A DNA stretch of 23,360 nucleotides from positions 1 to 23,360 of IMG/VR virus record IMGVR_UViG_3300046362_000104. One strand, 5' to 3'. Position 1 is the first letter of the stretch. Each line of letters opens with the position of its first letter. The translations under genes were made by a program, and so were the position numbers. A model generated the notes under the pieces. It did not search any database, had not been told where the DNA came from, and was given only the letters and a program-made list of their open reading frames with translations. Positions 7,081-15,261 of the stretch are shown piece after piece. This stretch comes from a virus.

Positions 7081-7311
7081 ATGACTGATGCCGCTAAGAC
7101 ACCCGCTAAAGAAGCTGCTCCCGTAGCCGCTAAAGAAGCTGCTCCCGTAGCCGCTAAAGTGGAACTCAAAAGTTTCAAATGCCGGAACCCGATTGAACAC
7201 AACGGGAAATCCTACGCAACAGGTTCGCTCATCAAACTCGACCCTGAAACGGCTCAGAATCTTCTGAGACTAGGGGCGATCGTAGACCCTACTCCCAAGC
7301 CTGAGGAGTAA
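7081..7311 (+). CDS. Small Mu gp35-like protein with duplicated Ala-rich tail
   Basis: The 76-residue protein has an Ala/Lys/Pro-rich N-terminal arm (1-27) followed by a small domain (28-70: FKCRNPIEHNGKSYATGSLI, then KLDPETAQNLLRLGAI). That domain fits the short head-tail region proteins of Mu-like phages with an HNGK.Y..G..I.L....A..L...GA pattern (gp35/FluMu type). AGGAA at 7070-7074 is the ribosome site. It precedes gp36- and gp37-like genes exactly as in Mu. The N-terminal arm contains a perfect 24-base tandem duplication. Confidence 0.7.
   Translation: MTDAAKTPAKEAAPVAAKEAAPVAAKVELKSFKCRNPIEHNGKSYATGSLIKLDPETAQNLLRLGAIVDPTPKPEE
7111..7158 (+). repeat. Perfect 24-base tandem duplication
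   Basis: The unit at 7111-7134 is repeated without mismatch at 7135-7158 and encodes EAAPVAAK twice. A partial copy of its end (CCGCTAAA) precedes it at 7103-7110. No synonymous change separates the copies, which suggests a recent slippage event or very recent selection for arm length. Confidence 0.95.
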
Positions 7312-7314
7312 TTC

Positions 7315-7746
7315 ATGTACGTCACTCAAGCTGATTTGATTCGGTTGTTCGGGCTGTCTGAGATTGAGAGTTTGTCTCAGCTCGACTATCCCGGCAACGG
7401 CACGATCGACACAGTGCGAGTGGATGCAGCCTGCGAATACGCAACTCAGGAAATTGATTGTTTTTTGACGTTGCGTTATGCATTGCCGATCGCGTCGGTG
7501 CCTTTAGTTCTCACCAACAAGGCTGCCGACATTGCCCGATACCAGCTCGAACACAATGACCCTCGCGAGGACGTGCGGAAACGCTACGAAGATGCGATCG
7601 TCTGGCTCAAGTTGGTGGCGTCGGGAAAGATTGGTTTAGGGCTAGATAGTGGCGGGGCTGAGATTGAATCTGAGACTCCCACCTACTCGGTGGCAGCGCT
7701 GCATCCTAGCCCTGTGTTCACGGACCTGTCACTCTCGGGGTACTGA
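7315..7746 (+). CDS. Mu gp36-like head-tail connector protein (DUF1320)
   Basis: The 143-residue protein begins MYVTQADLIRLFGLSEIESL, a typical start of DUF1320/gp36 proteins (Y.T..DL...FG..E...L). The helical bundle continues with ACEYATQEIDCFLTLRYALP, then PLVLTNKAADIARYQL, which match the family's alternating D...I..YL..RY.LP and ...a.diA.Y.L blocks. These proteins are thought to sit at the head-tail joint. A strong GAGGAG just upstream of the ATG is the ribosome site. The last base of its TGA is the first base of the next gene's ATG. Confidence 0.88.
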   Translation: MYVTQADLIRLFGLSEIESLSQLDYPGNGTIDTVRVDAACEYATQEIDCFLTLRYALPIASVPLVLTNKAADIARYQLEHNDPREDVRKRYEDAIVWLKLVASGKIGLGLDSGGAEIESETPTYSVAALHPSPVFTDLSLSGY

Positions 7747-8186
7747 TGATTCAGCAGGTGGAGCAGCTCCTAATCGATCGGCTAAAGGCAACCCCCAACC
7801 TTGGCAACCTCGTTCACGTCCTGGGCTTTCCCGGCAAACCGAACGACGACGCGGCGAGAATTCGGGGGAGCGCTGCAATCCTCGTTAAGTTTGGGCGAAT
7901 GAAGCTCGAACCCGAGGGCGGCAATGGGTATCAGACCGTGCAATATGGCTCCCTGGATTTCGAGTTTCGGCTCTTGGTCAAGGATTTACGATCGCACGTC
8001 GGAGCCTACGACCTCATCGAAATCATCGTCGATCGCATCTCTCGCTATCAGCCGCCCAATCTCCCACCGTGGGGCTTTGGGGTATCTGGTTTCCAGGTGA
8101 GCGAGGCGGTGTTAATCGATCGGGGTGAGGCGATTTGGGATTGGGGAATGACGGCAAAAATTGATTTGATTTATCACAAGGAATAG
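7746..8186 (+). CDS. Mu gp37-like tail completion protein (DUF1834)
   Basis: The 146-residue protein follows gp36 in a one-base overlap, as in Mu-like phages. It starts with a helix (IQQVEQLLIDRLKA), then beta strands (AAILVKFGRMK; YGSLDFEFRLLVKD), a second helix with AYDLIEIIVDRISR, a PPWGFGVSGFQVSEAVLID block and a final WDWGMTAKIDLIY strand. This pattern is that of DUF1834 and of minor tail terminator proteins. It would join or terminate the tail tube. Confidence 0.78.
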   Translation: MIQQVEQLLIDRLKATPNLGNLVHVLGFPGKPNDDAARIRGSAAILVKFGRMKLEPEGGNGYQTVQYGSLDFEFRLLVKDLRSHVGAYDLIEIIVDRISRYQPPNLPPWGFGVSGFQVSEAVLIDRGEAIWDWGMTAKIDLIYHKE

Positions 8187-8191
8187 AAATT

Positions 8192-8989
8192 ATGAGCGGA
8201 ATTGCGATCGGTTTTGGGGATGCAGGTGTGCGATCGACGTCGATCGCGGGCGGTCCCGGCAATCAAAAATTATTCAGATATCCCATCTTCGGATTTGACC
8301 TAGACCAATCATCCAAGAATGAAGAAGTCTTGGCGTATAACGCAGGCATCCACCAGGTCGAAGACATCCTCGACGGTGCCACCACCACCACCCTTAAGCT
8401 ATCCACGGAAGTGGTCAACTGGGGCATGATGGGCCTAGCTCAAAACCAAATCGAGCGGACCTTAACGAACTTCAGCCTGCCCCGACTCAAGCGGGCAACG
8501 GTGCCACTGACCGCGCCCTACGAAATCGTAGACATAGAACTCACTGCTGCTGCTACAGCCAAGACCTTGGTAAGCGTCGATCGCTATGGATCATGGGGCC
8601 AAACCGGAACCCTCGCGATCTCGGCTACGGCACCTGCCGCCCGATCGGTGCAGATCAACGTAGTAGCCACTAAGCTCGTCTTCAACGCGGCTCAAGCGGG
8701 CGCACCCGTCACCTACATCACAGACCAGATTATCCCGGCTGCAAACGTCTATGGCGGGCCTGGACAGTCGGCGCAGATCGGCGAGATGGAATTCTGTGGA
8801 ACGATGTACGACAACTCAATTGACCCCAGCAAAGGCCAGTTTCTGTGGATTCCCCGTATCAAACGATTCACCGCGCCAAAGCTGAACTTTGCAGGCGGTA
8901 AGCCCAAGATTGAGACCGAGTTCCGGTGCTTATCCGTCCCCGGCTGGACTAATCCGTTTTTGCAAGTTGACCTACATTCGATCGCCTAA
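8192..8989 (+). CDS. Putative major tail tube protein
   Basis: The 265-residue, mostly beta-stranded protein lies between the gp37-like gene and the gene before the tape measure, the expected place of the tail tube subunit. Strand pairs such as TTTTLKLSTEVVNWGMMGLA (60-80), the inserted segment AKTLVSVDRYGSWGQTGTLA (about 120-145) and the C-terminal strands KPKIETEFRCL fit tube proteins of non-contractile tails. No sheath gene is present. AAGGA upstream is the ribosome site. The call rests on position and fold impression more than on motifs. Confidence 0.65.
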   Translation: MSGIAIGFGDAGVRSTSIAGGPGNQKLFRYPIFGFDLDQSSKNEEVLAYNAGIHQVEDILDGATTTTLKLSTEVVNWGMMGLAQNQIERTLTNFSLPRLKRATVPLTAPYEIVDIELTAAATAKTLVSVDRYGSWGQTGTLAISATAPAARSVQINVVATKLVFNAAQAGAPVTYITDQIIPAANVYGGPGQSAQIGEMEFCGTMYDNSIDPSKGQFLWIPRIKRFTAPKLNFAGGKPKIETEFRCLSVPGWTNPFLQVDLHSIA

Positions 8990-9540
8990 TGAAGTGGATT
9001 GAACTAGACCTAGACACCTACACTTTCGAGGGCGTAGACGGGGAGATTCACACCTTTCCCGGCTGCTCCCTTGTCGGTTTTTTCGAGTTTGAAAACCGCC
9101 TCATCGAGCTGCAAAGTTTTTTGTTGGCGGCCTCTGATGTGATGCCTGTGCAATCGCTTTACCAATCGGATAGGCGATTTAGATGGACGATCGACCGATG
9201 CCTAAAACTGAATGGAATCGACCCGTCCTGGTGCAACTGGCAGATTGTTGAACAGATGCTATTTAGTCCTGGACTCTTACGGGAAGTGAACAGTCCTAAG
9301 TCGTCGGGTTCTACGCCTGGGGTGTCCAGCCCCACGCTGGCCGAATTGATTGCGGGGATTGCTCTTTCTACTGGGAGTTTGACGGAGGCGATCGAACTGG
9401 CAAAGTCCCAGCCGTTGAATGCTTTGGTCGATATTATTGAAGCCCAGACTAAGGCCCAATTGCCTCCTGAGGAACAGCATCAAAGGGGCTTTGAGGAATG
9501 GATGGAGAATGCGAGGAATGAAGCCTTTGGGGTGCAGTAA
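8989..9540 (+). CDS. Putative tail assembly chaperone
   Basis: This 183-residue, largely helical protein is encoded directly before the tape measure gene, overlapping it by one base, and starts one base into the tail tube stop. Tail assembly chaperones occupy this position in nearly all long-tailed phages and bind the tape measure protein. Residues 1-105 form one domain; a Ser/Pro/Gly linker (102-116) leads to a second helical part (116-183). The family often uses a frameshift to make two products. Here everything is in one frame, and I found no slippery heptamer in the linker. Function is inferred from position. Confidence 0.55.
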   Translation: MKWIELDLDTYTFEGVDGEIHTFPGCSLVGFFEFENRLIELQSFLLAASDVMPVQSLYQSDRRFRWTIDRCLKLNGIDPSWCNWQIVEQMLFSPGLLREVNSPKSSGSTPGVSSPTLAELIAGIALSTGSLTEAIELAKSQPLNALVDIIEAQTKAQLPPEEQHQRGFEEWMENARNEAFGVQ

Positions 9541-12500
9541 TGGCGGGACGGCAGATTACTTTAGGGCTACTGATATCGGCGACGGGTGGTTCTAGGACGA
9601 TCGCTGAACTGTTGGCATTGCAGGCAGCGGCGCGGCGGATTGCTGATGAAGCGCCGGGTATTTTGCAAGTGTCGAATGCGCTGGGAATAACAGGGCAAGC
9701 GGCCCGCCAACTCTCTCAAGACACTGGCCTCTCTAGCGCCTCACTCGGAGCCGCTGCCACACGATATCGAGAGCTTGCATCTGCTGGGGCAACACTGGCT
9801 GAGCGACAAGTTGTTTTGGGGTTGGAGCTTGGCGTAACGTCGGAACAATTCGATCGAATCTCTCAATCAGCCCTAGCATCAAGAGCAGCCATCTCAGGGA
9901 TTGCGGCGGTAGCAGGTGGAGTGGCCGCAGGCATTGGGGCGATCGGAAATAAAGCGTCCTTAGAGTTCAGTAAATTTGATGCCCAGCTCCGACAGTTCGG
10001 GGTCATTGGGGAGGCATCTGCTCCCCAGGTCGCGGCATTGCGATCGGAGGTCGAACGACTAGGAACCTCAACCCAAAAGACCCCGACTGAAATTGCAGCG
10101 CTGTCGATCGAATTGACTAAGGCGGGCTTCTCCGCCGACGCAGCAAAGACAGCCCTTGGGGGAATCGTTCTGAGTTCCCAGGCGACGGGTGAGGGACTAG
10201 CCCGGACGGGTGAGGTGATCGGGAATGTGATCAACCAATTCGGATTGAAGGCCAAAGACACCGCCAACATCGCTGACCTCCTCACCACCATCTCGAACAA
10301 AACGGCATCCGGTACCAATGACCTCGGCGAGGCATTATCCTACGTCGGCACCGAGGCCAAAGGGTCTAACCAATCGCTCAAGGATACGCTGCTCAGTCTC
10401 GGTCTACTGGCTGATGCGGGCATTAAGGGTAGTAGCGCTGGTACGGGACTCGCTGAGGCCCTGAAGCGGCTTAAATTGGCCTCGGCTAATGCGAGCACTG
10501 AGCTGGACGATCTTAAATCCAAGGGCAGCAAAACAGCCGTCGCAGCTTTTAAGACGATCGAAGCGGGCGTCCGAGACGCGAACGGGCAACTGAAGCCCAT
10601 GCCTGAGATTCTCAAGACTTTAAAGGTGGGGTTGGGTTCGGTCCAAAATCAGGCGGATAAAGACCTAATTGGGAACGCTTTATTCGGTGTCCAGGGCGGG
10701 CGCGTGATGAACGTTTTGCTGGCGGCCAGTGCGGAAAAAGTTAAGACCTTATCGGGAGAATTAGATAGAAGTGCAGGCGCTTCCAAAAAAGCAGGGGACG
10801 CACTGTCTCAAGGCCCAGCGGCGGGCCTCAAACAACTAGAGGCCACCACCAGCGTCGCCCTGGTCAAGGTCGGGGAACTGCTTCAAGGCCCGTTCTCGCT
10901 GCTCATCGGCGTGTCTCAGAACTTTGTGTCAACCTTTGTCAAACTGCCTGGGCCAATACAAGCGGCGATCGTGGCGACGGCGGGCTTTGCGGCAATCCTA
11001 GCAGCGGCGACGGCGGCATTGGCAGCCTACAAACTGTCCCAAGGTCAACTGATTTTGGAGCAGGCGATCGCCGCTGCGGGCATGATTGCCAAGACAGGTG
11101 CAACGGTCGCATCAACCGCAGCAACGATCGCTCTCAGTGGGGCAGAGCGAGCCGCAGCTATTTCAGGGGCAATCAGTAATATCCAAATCAATGCTGGGAC
11201 GATCGCGTTAGTCGCCCAGTCAGTCGCGGCGAAAGCGACCGCATTGGCGACGACGGTGATGGCTGCTGCGAGTGGAGCGGCTGCGGCGGTGATGTCAGGC
11301 TCTTTCGTCCCGGCGATGCTTGCAGCGGTCGCAGCGGCGGGGCCGTTGCTATTGACAGTAGGGTTAGCCGTAGGAGCTATTGCCGCATTGAGTGCAGCAT
11401 TCTCCCGATCGCCCGGTGCTGTGTTCGGGGCAACGGTTGAGGACAATACCAACAAACTTAAAAAGCTACGAGAGGAAGGCGATAAACCGATCGTCGTCAA
11501 GGCCGATGCCGCGCAGGTTAACAACCTCGGCGATTCAATTCAGCGCGCCCTGAAACTGATGGGGGAGAAGGGTCCAATTCTGGGACTCCAAGAAGCCTTT
11601 GCCGGGGTGACAAATGCCGCCAAGGAGTATGGCGATCAGGGCACGTTTATTACCAGTGCCCAACGCGGGAATCAGATTGCAATGGAAGCCCTTGCAACTC
11701 AGGCCCAAGAGACGGGCGCGATCGTAGACCAGTCCCGCGACATCATGAAAAAGTTCGGCGTTGAGATGCTGGACTCCAAAGATAAAGCCCGTCTCGGGGC
11801 CAGTGGCATCAAAGATTTTACCGCCGCATCTGAGAAGCAAATCAAGACGATCGAAGACTCGATCGCAATCCTAGAAGACCAGAAAAAAGCGGCGACAACA
11901 AATAGTCAGAGAGAGGTAATCCAGACCCAGATTGCTCTATTTGAAAGCTCCAAAGCTTCGCTTCAGAAAAGGGCTGTTGCACTCACTGGAGACAGTGAAG
12001 CCCTTAAGACAAACACCGACAAAACCAAGGAGGCCGCACAGGCTCAAGCCGAGTTAGACACTGCCATCAAGAAGATTAACGAAGCGGCTACCAAGCGTGA
12101 AAAAGGAACCAAAACAGAAGACGAAGCCTTCGCCGCAATTCAGGCCGCACAGTCAGAATTAAAAACGCTTAAGCTCAATTCTGAACAACGTGTTTCACTC
12201 AATAGAGAATCTAGCGAGGCGATTACTAAAATCCGTAAAACGGAAATCAAAGAAATTAAAGAGGCCCTAGCCGATGGGACTGTAAACGAAAAGGAAGCGA
12301 TCGATCGTTTGCAATCAGTGCGATCGAAAAGTGGCACTGAGACCGCCGTTGCCAAAGCTGCCGCGTCGGAAATTATTGCCATTCGTAAAAGCACAGTCGA
12401 TGCAGAAATTGCCACCATTCAGGCGGGCATTGCGGAAATTGATGCCCAAAAATCAGCGGGCAAAATCACCGAGGTCAAAGCTGAAAAGGACACCACTGTA

Positions 12501-14543
12501 TTGAAGCAACAAGAGATTCAAAAACGAATTGACTTAGCCCGCGAGGAGGTTGAGTTAACCAGTGGAAACGATCGGACCAAAGCCCTAGCCAATGTCAAAA
12601 AACTGTCGGCTGAACTCGAAAAAGAAAAAGCCGAATCAATCAAGCGCGTCAAAGCTTTGGAGCAAAAGGAACGCGATGAAAAACTCGCCCTAGAGCTGGC
12701 CCAAATCAAAGCCCAAATTGCCCAAGTCGAAGCCGCCAAAGCGAGCGGACGAATCGACGACGTAGAAGCTGAGAAGGAACTCAGTGCCTTAAAAATTAAA
12801 GAGCTGGAAAAGCAGGCCAAAGCCGCCGAAGAGCGGGCCAATGCTGAGAGCGATCCAAAGGTGCGGGAGAAACTGAAGGCTGAAGCCGATCGCCTCAATG
12901 CTGAAGTTGAGAAAGCCGCTGCTGAATCCGTCGCCCGTATTTTGGCCATCAAACTCAAGGCAGTCGAGGAGGAAAATGCGAAGGCACTCGCCTTGGTCAA
13001 GCTCTCGGAGCAGGAACGCAATAACGAAATCCTTCGCGGTCTCAACACCCAAACCACCAATCAAGAACAGGCCCAAAAAGCCAAGCTCGATACCCAACGA
13101 TCGACCCTAGAACAGGAACTCGAAGCCGCTCAAAACAATCAAAAGAAACTCGAAGAACTCGAAGGCGAAATCACTAATCCAAAAGCCCGTGAGGAATACG
13201 AAAAGCGGAAGCTTGATGCTGCAACCAAGACCGCTGGGGCGATCGGAAAACTTCTGGAAAATGAAGCCCAACAGATTGAATTCCAGCGTCAACAGACCAT
13301 TCGCATCATCGAACAAGAACAAGATGCCCGGTCCAAAGCGATCGACCTGCAAATTGCTCAGGCGAATAAACTTGCCGCTGTTCGTAATGCCAGTGCGACG
13401 ACGGCTGAGCTAGCTTCTCAAAGGGAAATCGCTGCGATCGATTCCGCCAACCGTGCCCTGCAAACCCAAGGCAAAATCCTTGAGGCCCGATCGCGACTGG
13501 AGAAAGCCCGCCTAGATGCGGCATTGTTCCTAGCTGAGAAGTCTGGCAATCCCGAGGAAGCCGCTGCGGTCAAAGCCGCTCAATTTGCCGCAGAGCAGAC
13601 CGCTCAGCAAGCCTCACTTGCCCAACAAATCAAAGCCGAAGACTTCGCCAATCGTCGCGCCATCATTGAGGCCAAAATCAATGAACTCAAAGCAAAGCAG
13701 GCCGTCCTCACCGCCCAACAAGCCGTCGCCGAAGCAAACCTCACCGCCGCCAAAGCAAAGGGCGAGGCGGATGCAGCATTGGCCAAAGCAAACACCTTGG
13801 CTCCAGGTGCGGCCAAAGACAAAGCTGTCGCGGACGCCAAGCAACAACAAGCGCTGGCATCTGAGCAAGGCGCAGCTCAGAAGGCAAATGCTGGGGCAGG
13901 TTTAGAGGTTGCAAAGCAGGGCGCGCAGCTCGCCGGGGAAGCCGTCAAGGAAGCCACCCAAAACGCCGCAGCCTCCAAAGAGTCTCAGGCATTGCAGCAA
14001 CAGGCCCTCAACCTCGAACAGCAGACCGCAAAGGCCCGCTTTGAATCTGAACAGTCGATCGCCCGTCAGAACGCTTTGCTGGGGCAGCAGCAGGCCACTC
14101 AGAACGCGATCGCAGGCGATGCCGAACGAACCAACGCCGCTCGGGGTGGAACAGGTTCAGGCGGCACACCACTACCAGGGCGAAGAGACGGCGGTTCGGT
14201 GTCCGCTGGTACAGCCTATCTAGTGGGTGAGCGTGAACCTGAGGTCTTCATCCCCGGCGTCAGTGGGACCATCCTGAACCAAGCCCAAATCACCCGGAAC
14301 CTAAGTGCCCTGCAAGCCGCTCAATCGATCGGCGGTATGGGCACCCCAACGATCGCCGTGTCCCAAAATTCAACCGTGACCATGGGCCAATCCGCGATCG
14401 TTCAAGAGTTGCAGGCATTGCGAAAACTGGTGGGCGATCGTCAACCTGTTTCGACCATGAATGCAACCTTTGAGGCTCCTGATTCAGGGAGCTTTGACCA
14501 GTTTGCTAAGCTGCAACGATCGTTGTTGAGGAATAAATTATGA
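9540..14543 (+). CDS. Tail tape measure protein
   Basis: At 1,667 residues this is by far the largest gene and sets tail length. Residues about 140-470 resemble the TP901-type tape measure core (LEFSKFDAQLRQFGVIGE..., long Ala/Gly/Leu helices). Hydrophobic stretches lie at about 473-500 and 598-622. A very long charged coiled coil spans about 763-1540 and contains 96-residue repeats. The C-terminus has GGSVSAGTAYLVGEREPEVF (about 1547-1566), a closing motif common in tape measures. At roughly 1.5 angstroms per residue the tail would be near 250 nm (inference). Start and stop overlap the neighbours (TAATG and ATGA), indicating coupled translation. Confidence 0.93.
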   Translation: MAGRQITLGLLISATGGSRTIAELLALQAAARRIADEAPGILQVSNALGITGQAARQLSQDTGLSSASLGAAATRYRELASAGATLAERQVVLGLELGVTSEQFDRISQSALASRAAISGIAAVAGGVAAGIGAIGNKASLEFSKFDAQLRQFGVIGEASAPQVAALRSEVERLGTSTQKTPTEIAALSIELTKAGFSADAAKTALGGIVLSSQATGEGLARTGEVIGNVINQFGLKAKDTANIADLLTTISNKTASGTNDLGEALSYVGTEAKGSNQSLKDTLLSLGLLADAGIKGSSAGTGLAEALKRLKLASANASTELDDLKSKGSKTAVAAFKTIEAGVRDANGQLKPMPEILKTLKVGLGSVQNQADKDLIGNALFGVQGGRVMNVLLAASAEKVKTLSGELDRSAGASKKAGDALSQGPAAGLKQLEATTSVALVKVGELLQGPFSLLIGVSQNFVSTFVKLPGPIQAAIVATAGFAAILAAATAALAAYKLSQGQLILEQAIAAAGMIAKTGATVASTAATIALSGAERAAAISGAISNIQINAGTIALVAQSVAAKATALATTVMAAASGAAAAVMSGSFVPAMLAAVAAAGPLLLTVGLAVGAIAALSAAFSRSPGAVFGATVEDNTNKLKKLREEGDKPIVVKADAAQVNNLGDSIQRALKLMGEKGPILGLQEAFAGVTNAAKEYGDQGTFITSAQRGNQIAMEALATQAQETGAIVDQSRDIMKKFGVEMLDSKDKARLGASGIKDFTAASEKQIKTIEDSIAILEDQKKAATTNSQREVIQTQIALFESSKASLQKRAVALTGDSEALKTNTDKTKEAAQAQAELDTAIKKINEAATKREKGTKTEDEAFAAIQAAQSELKTLKLNSEQRVSLNRESSEAITKIRKTEIKEIKEALADGTVNEKEAIDRLQSVRSKSGTETAVAKAAASEIIAIRKSTVDAEIATIQAGIAEIDAQKSAGKITEVKAEKDTTVLKQQEIQKRIDLAREEVELTSGNDRTKALANVKKLSAELEKEKAESIKRVKALEQKERDEKLALELAQIKAQIAQVEAAKASGRIDDVEAEKELSALKIKELEKQAKAAEERANAESDPKVREKLKAEADRLNAEVEKAAAESVARILAIKLKAVEEENAKALALVKLSEQERNNEILRGLNTQTTNQEQAQKAKLDTQRSTLEQELEAAQNNQKKLEELEGEITNPKAREEYEKRKLDAATKTAGAIGKLLENEAQQIEFQRQQTIRIIEQEQDARSKAIDLQIAQANKLAAVRNASATTAELASQREIAAIDSANRALQTQGKILEARSRLEKARLDAALFLAEKSGNPEEAAAVKAAQFAAEQTAQQASLAQQIKAEDFANRRAIIEAKINELKAKQAVLTAQQAVAEANLTAAKAKGEADAALAKANTLAPGAAKDKAVADAKQQQALASEQGAAQKANAGAGLEVAKQGAQLAGEAVKEATQNAAASKESQALQQQALNLEQQTAKARFESEQSIARQNALLGQQQATQNAIAGDAERTNAARGGTGSGGTPLPGRRDGGSVSAGTAYLVGEREPEVFIPGVSGTILNQAQITRNLSALQAAQSIGGMGTPTIAVSQNSTVTMGQSAIVQELQALRKLVGDRQPVSTMNATFEAPDSGSFDQFAKLQRSLLRNKL
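12408..12983 (+). repeat. Two 96-residue tandem repeats in the tape measure coiled coil
   Basis: The units 12408-12695 (residues 957-1052) and 12696-12983 (1053-1148) have the same period of 288 bases. Matching blocks include IDAQKSAGKITEVKAEKD against VEAAKASGRIDDVEAEKE, SAELEKEKAESIKRV against NAEVEKAAAESVARI. They are diverged at DNA level. A shorter, weaker copy (EALADGTVNEKEAIDRLQS) precedes them at about residues 905-925. The units look like helical-hairpin modules whose number could tune tail length. Confidence 0.75.
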
Positions 14544-14977
14544 GCTTCATTCATTGGAAAGGCACAACCGCGACGAACCCCTATCCGATCGCCGTCAAAC
14601 ACATCATCCTCGCCCATCCCCTATCGCCCGATGCGTTGATATTGTCGGAGTTTCAAAGTGACCCATACAACCGATCGCGCGTCGGGTTCCCAGCCTCTGA
14701 TGGTCGCTCCAGATCGGGCGGCATTCGGGTGAAGGGAGAGCGCTACACGGCCCCGCCCCAGTGGGACTTTAATCTAATGGCGAAGACACCGCAGCTTGGA
14801 TTGTTTGAAGCATTGCTAGACATGCAATCAACATCGCCCATCCCAATTACCTTTACTGATAACTTTGCAAACAGTGGACTGCATACGGTATGGGTGGATG
14901 TGGATCAGCAATATGCTTCTCCGGCGACGACGATCGACCTGTGGAAATTACAATTCAAACTGAGTAAAGAACTATGA
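14540..14977 (+). CDS. Putative minor tail protein
   Basis: The 145-residue protein overlaps the tape measure stop and the next start (ATGA in both cases), so it belongs to the tail operon. It is rich in beta-type sequence (PIAVKHIILAHPLSP; PPQWDFNLMAKTP; PIPITFTDNF) and ends in KLQFKLSKEL. Position after the tape measure is where distal tail or minor tail proteins are found. I do not recognise a named family, so the role is inferred from place alone. Confidence 0.55.
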   Translation: MSFIHWKGTTATNPYPIAVKHIILAHPLSPDALILSEFQSDPYNRSRVGFPASDGRSRSGGIRVKGERYTAPPQWDFNLMAKTPQLGLFEALLDMQSTSPIPITFTDNFANSGLHTVWVDVDQQYASPATTIDLWKLQFKLSKEL

Positions 14978-15261
14978 GCGATGCGTTTGGACCGAGAACA
15001 AAAATTATCAACACCATCCGCGTGACTCAGCAGCAGGCACAAGGCAAAGCCATAACCGATCGTCACTCCTGTTGTGCTGGGCAACTAGGAGCCTATTCAG
15101 ACCGTGATGCTTTGACGGGCGATCGGTTATTCACCATGCCAGACGGCGGCCAAATCCGACAGAACTGGATTAGTAATTCAAAGCCTGCTACCCTCCCGCC
15201 ATTGACCATTCCCAGTGGGACGATCGGCTTACCCGGATACTCTAGCCAAAAACCGCGATGA
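14974..15261 (+). CDS. Small tail-operon protein of unknown function
   Basis: This 95-residue protein overlaps both neighbours by four bases (ATGA), which argues strongly that it is translated. It contains a CC pair at residues 33-34 (HSCCAGQLGAY), few hydrophobic stretches and a Pro/Gly-rich C-terminus. No family or motif is recognised. It is probably a tail-tip component or assembly factor, judged only by its position. Confidence 0.55.
   Translation: MSDAFGPRTKIINTIRVTQQQAQGKAITDRHSCCAGQLGAYSDRDALTGDRLFTMPDGGQIRQNWISNSKPATLPPLTIPSGTIGLPGYSSQKPR

Noticed and set aside
8989-9540. Programmed frameshift in the putative tail chaperone
   Set aside because: The T6 runs at 9078-9083 and 9117-9122 lie in the N-terminal part, and no convincing heptamer exists near the linker or the 3' end; the gene is one complete frame.
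12518-13060. Long minus-strand frames in the tape measure gene
   Set aside because: Ser/Ala/Phe-rich translations antisense to a Lys/Glu/Ala-rich coiled coil are expected by codon composition.
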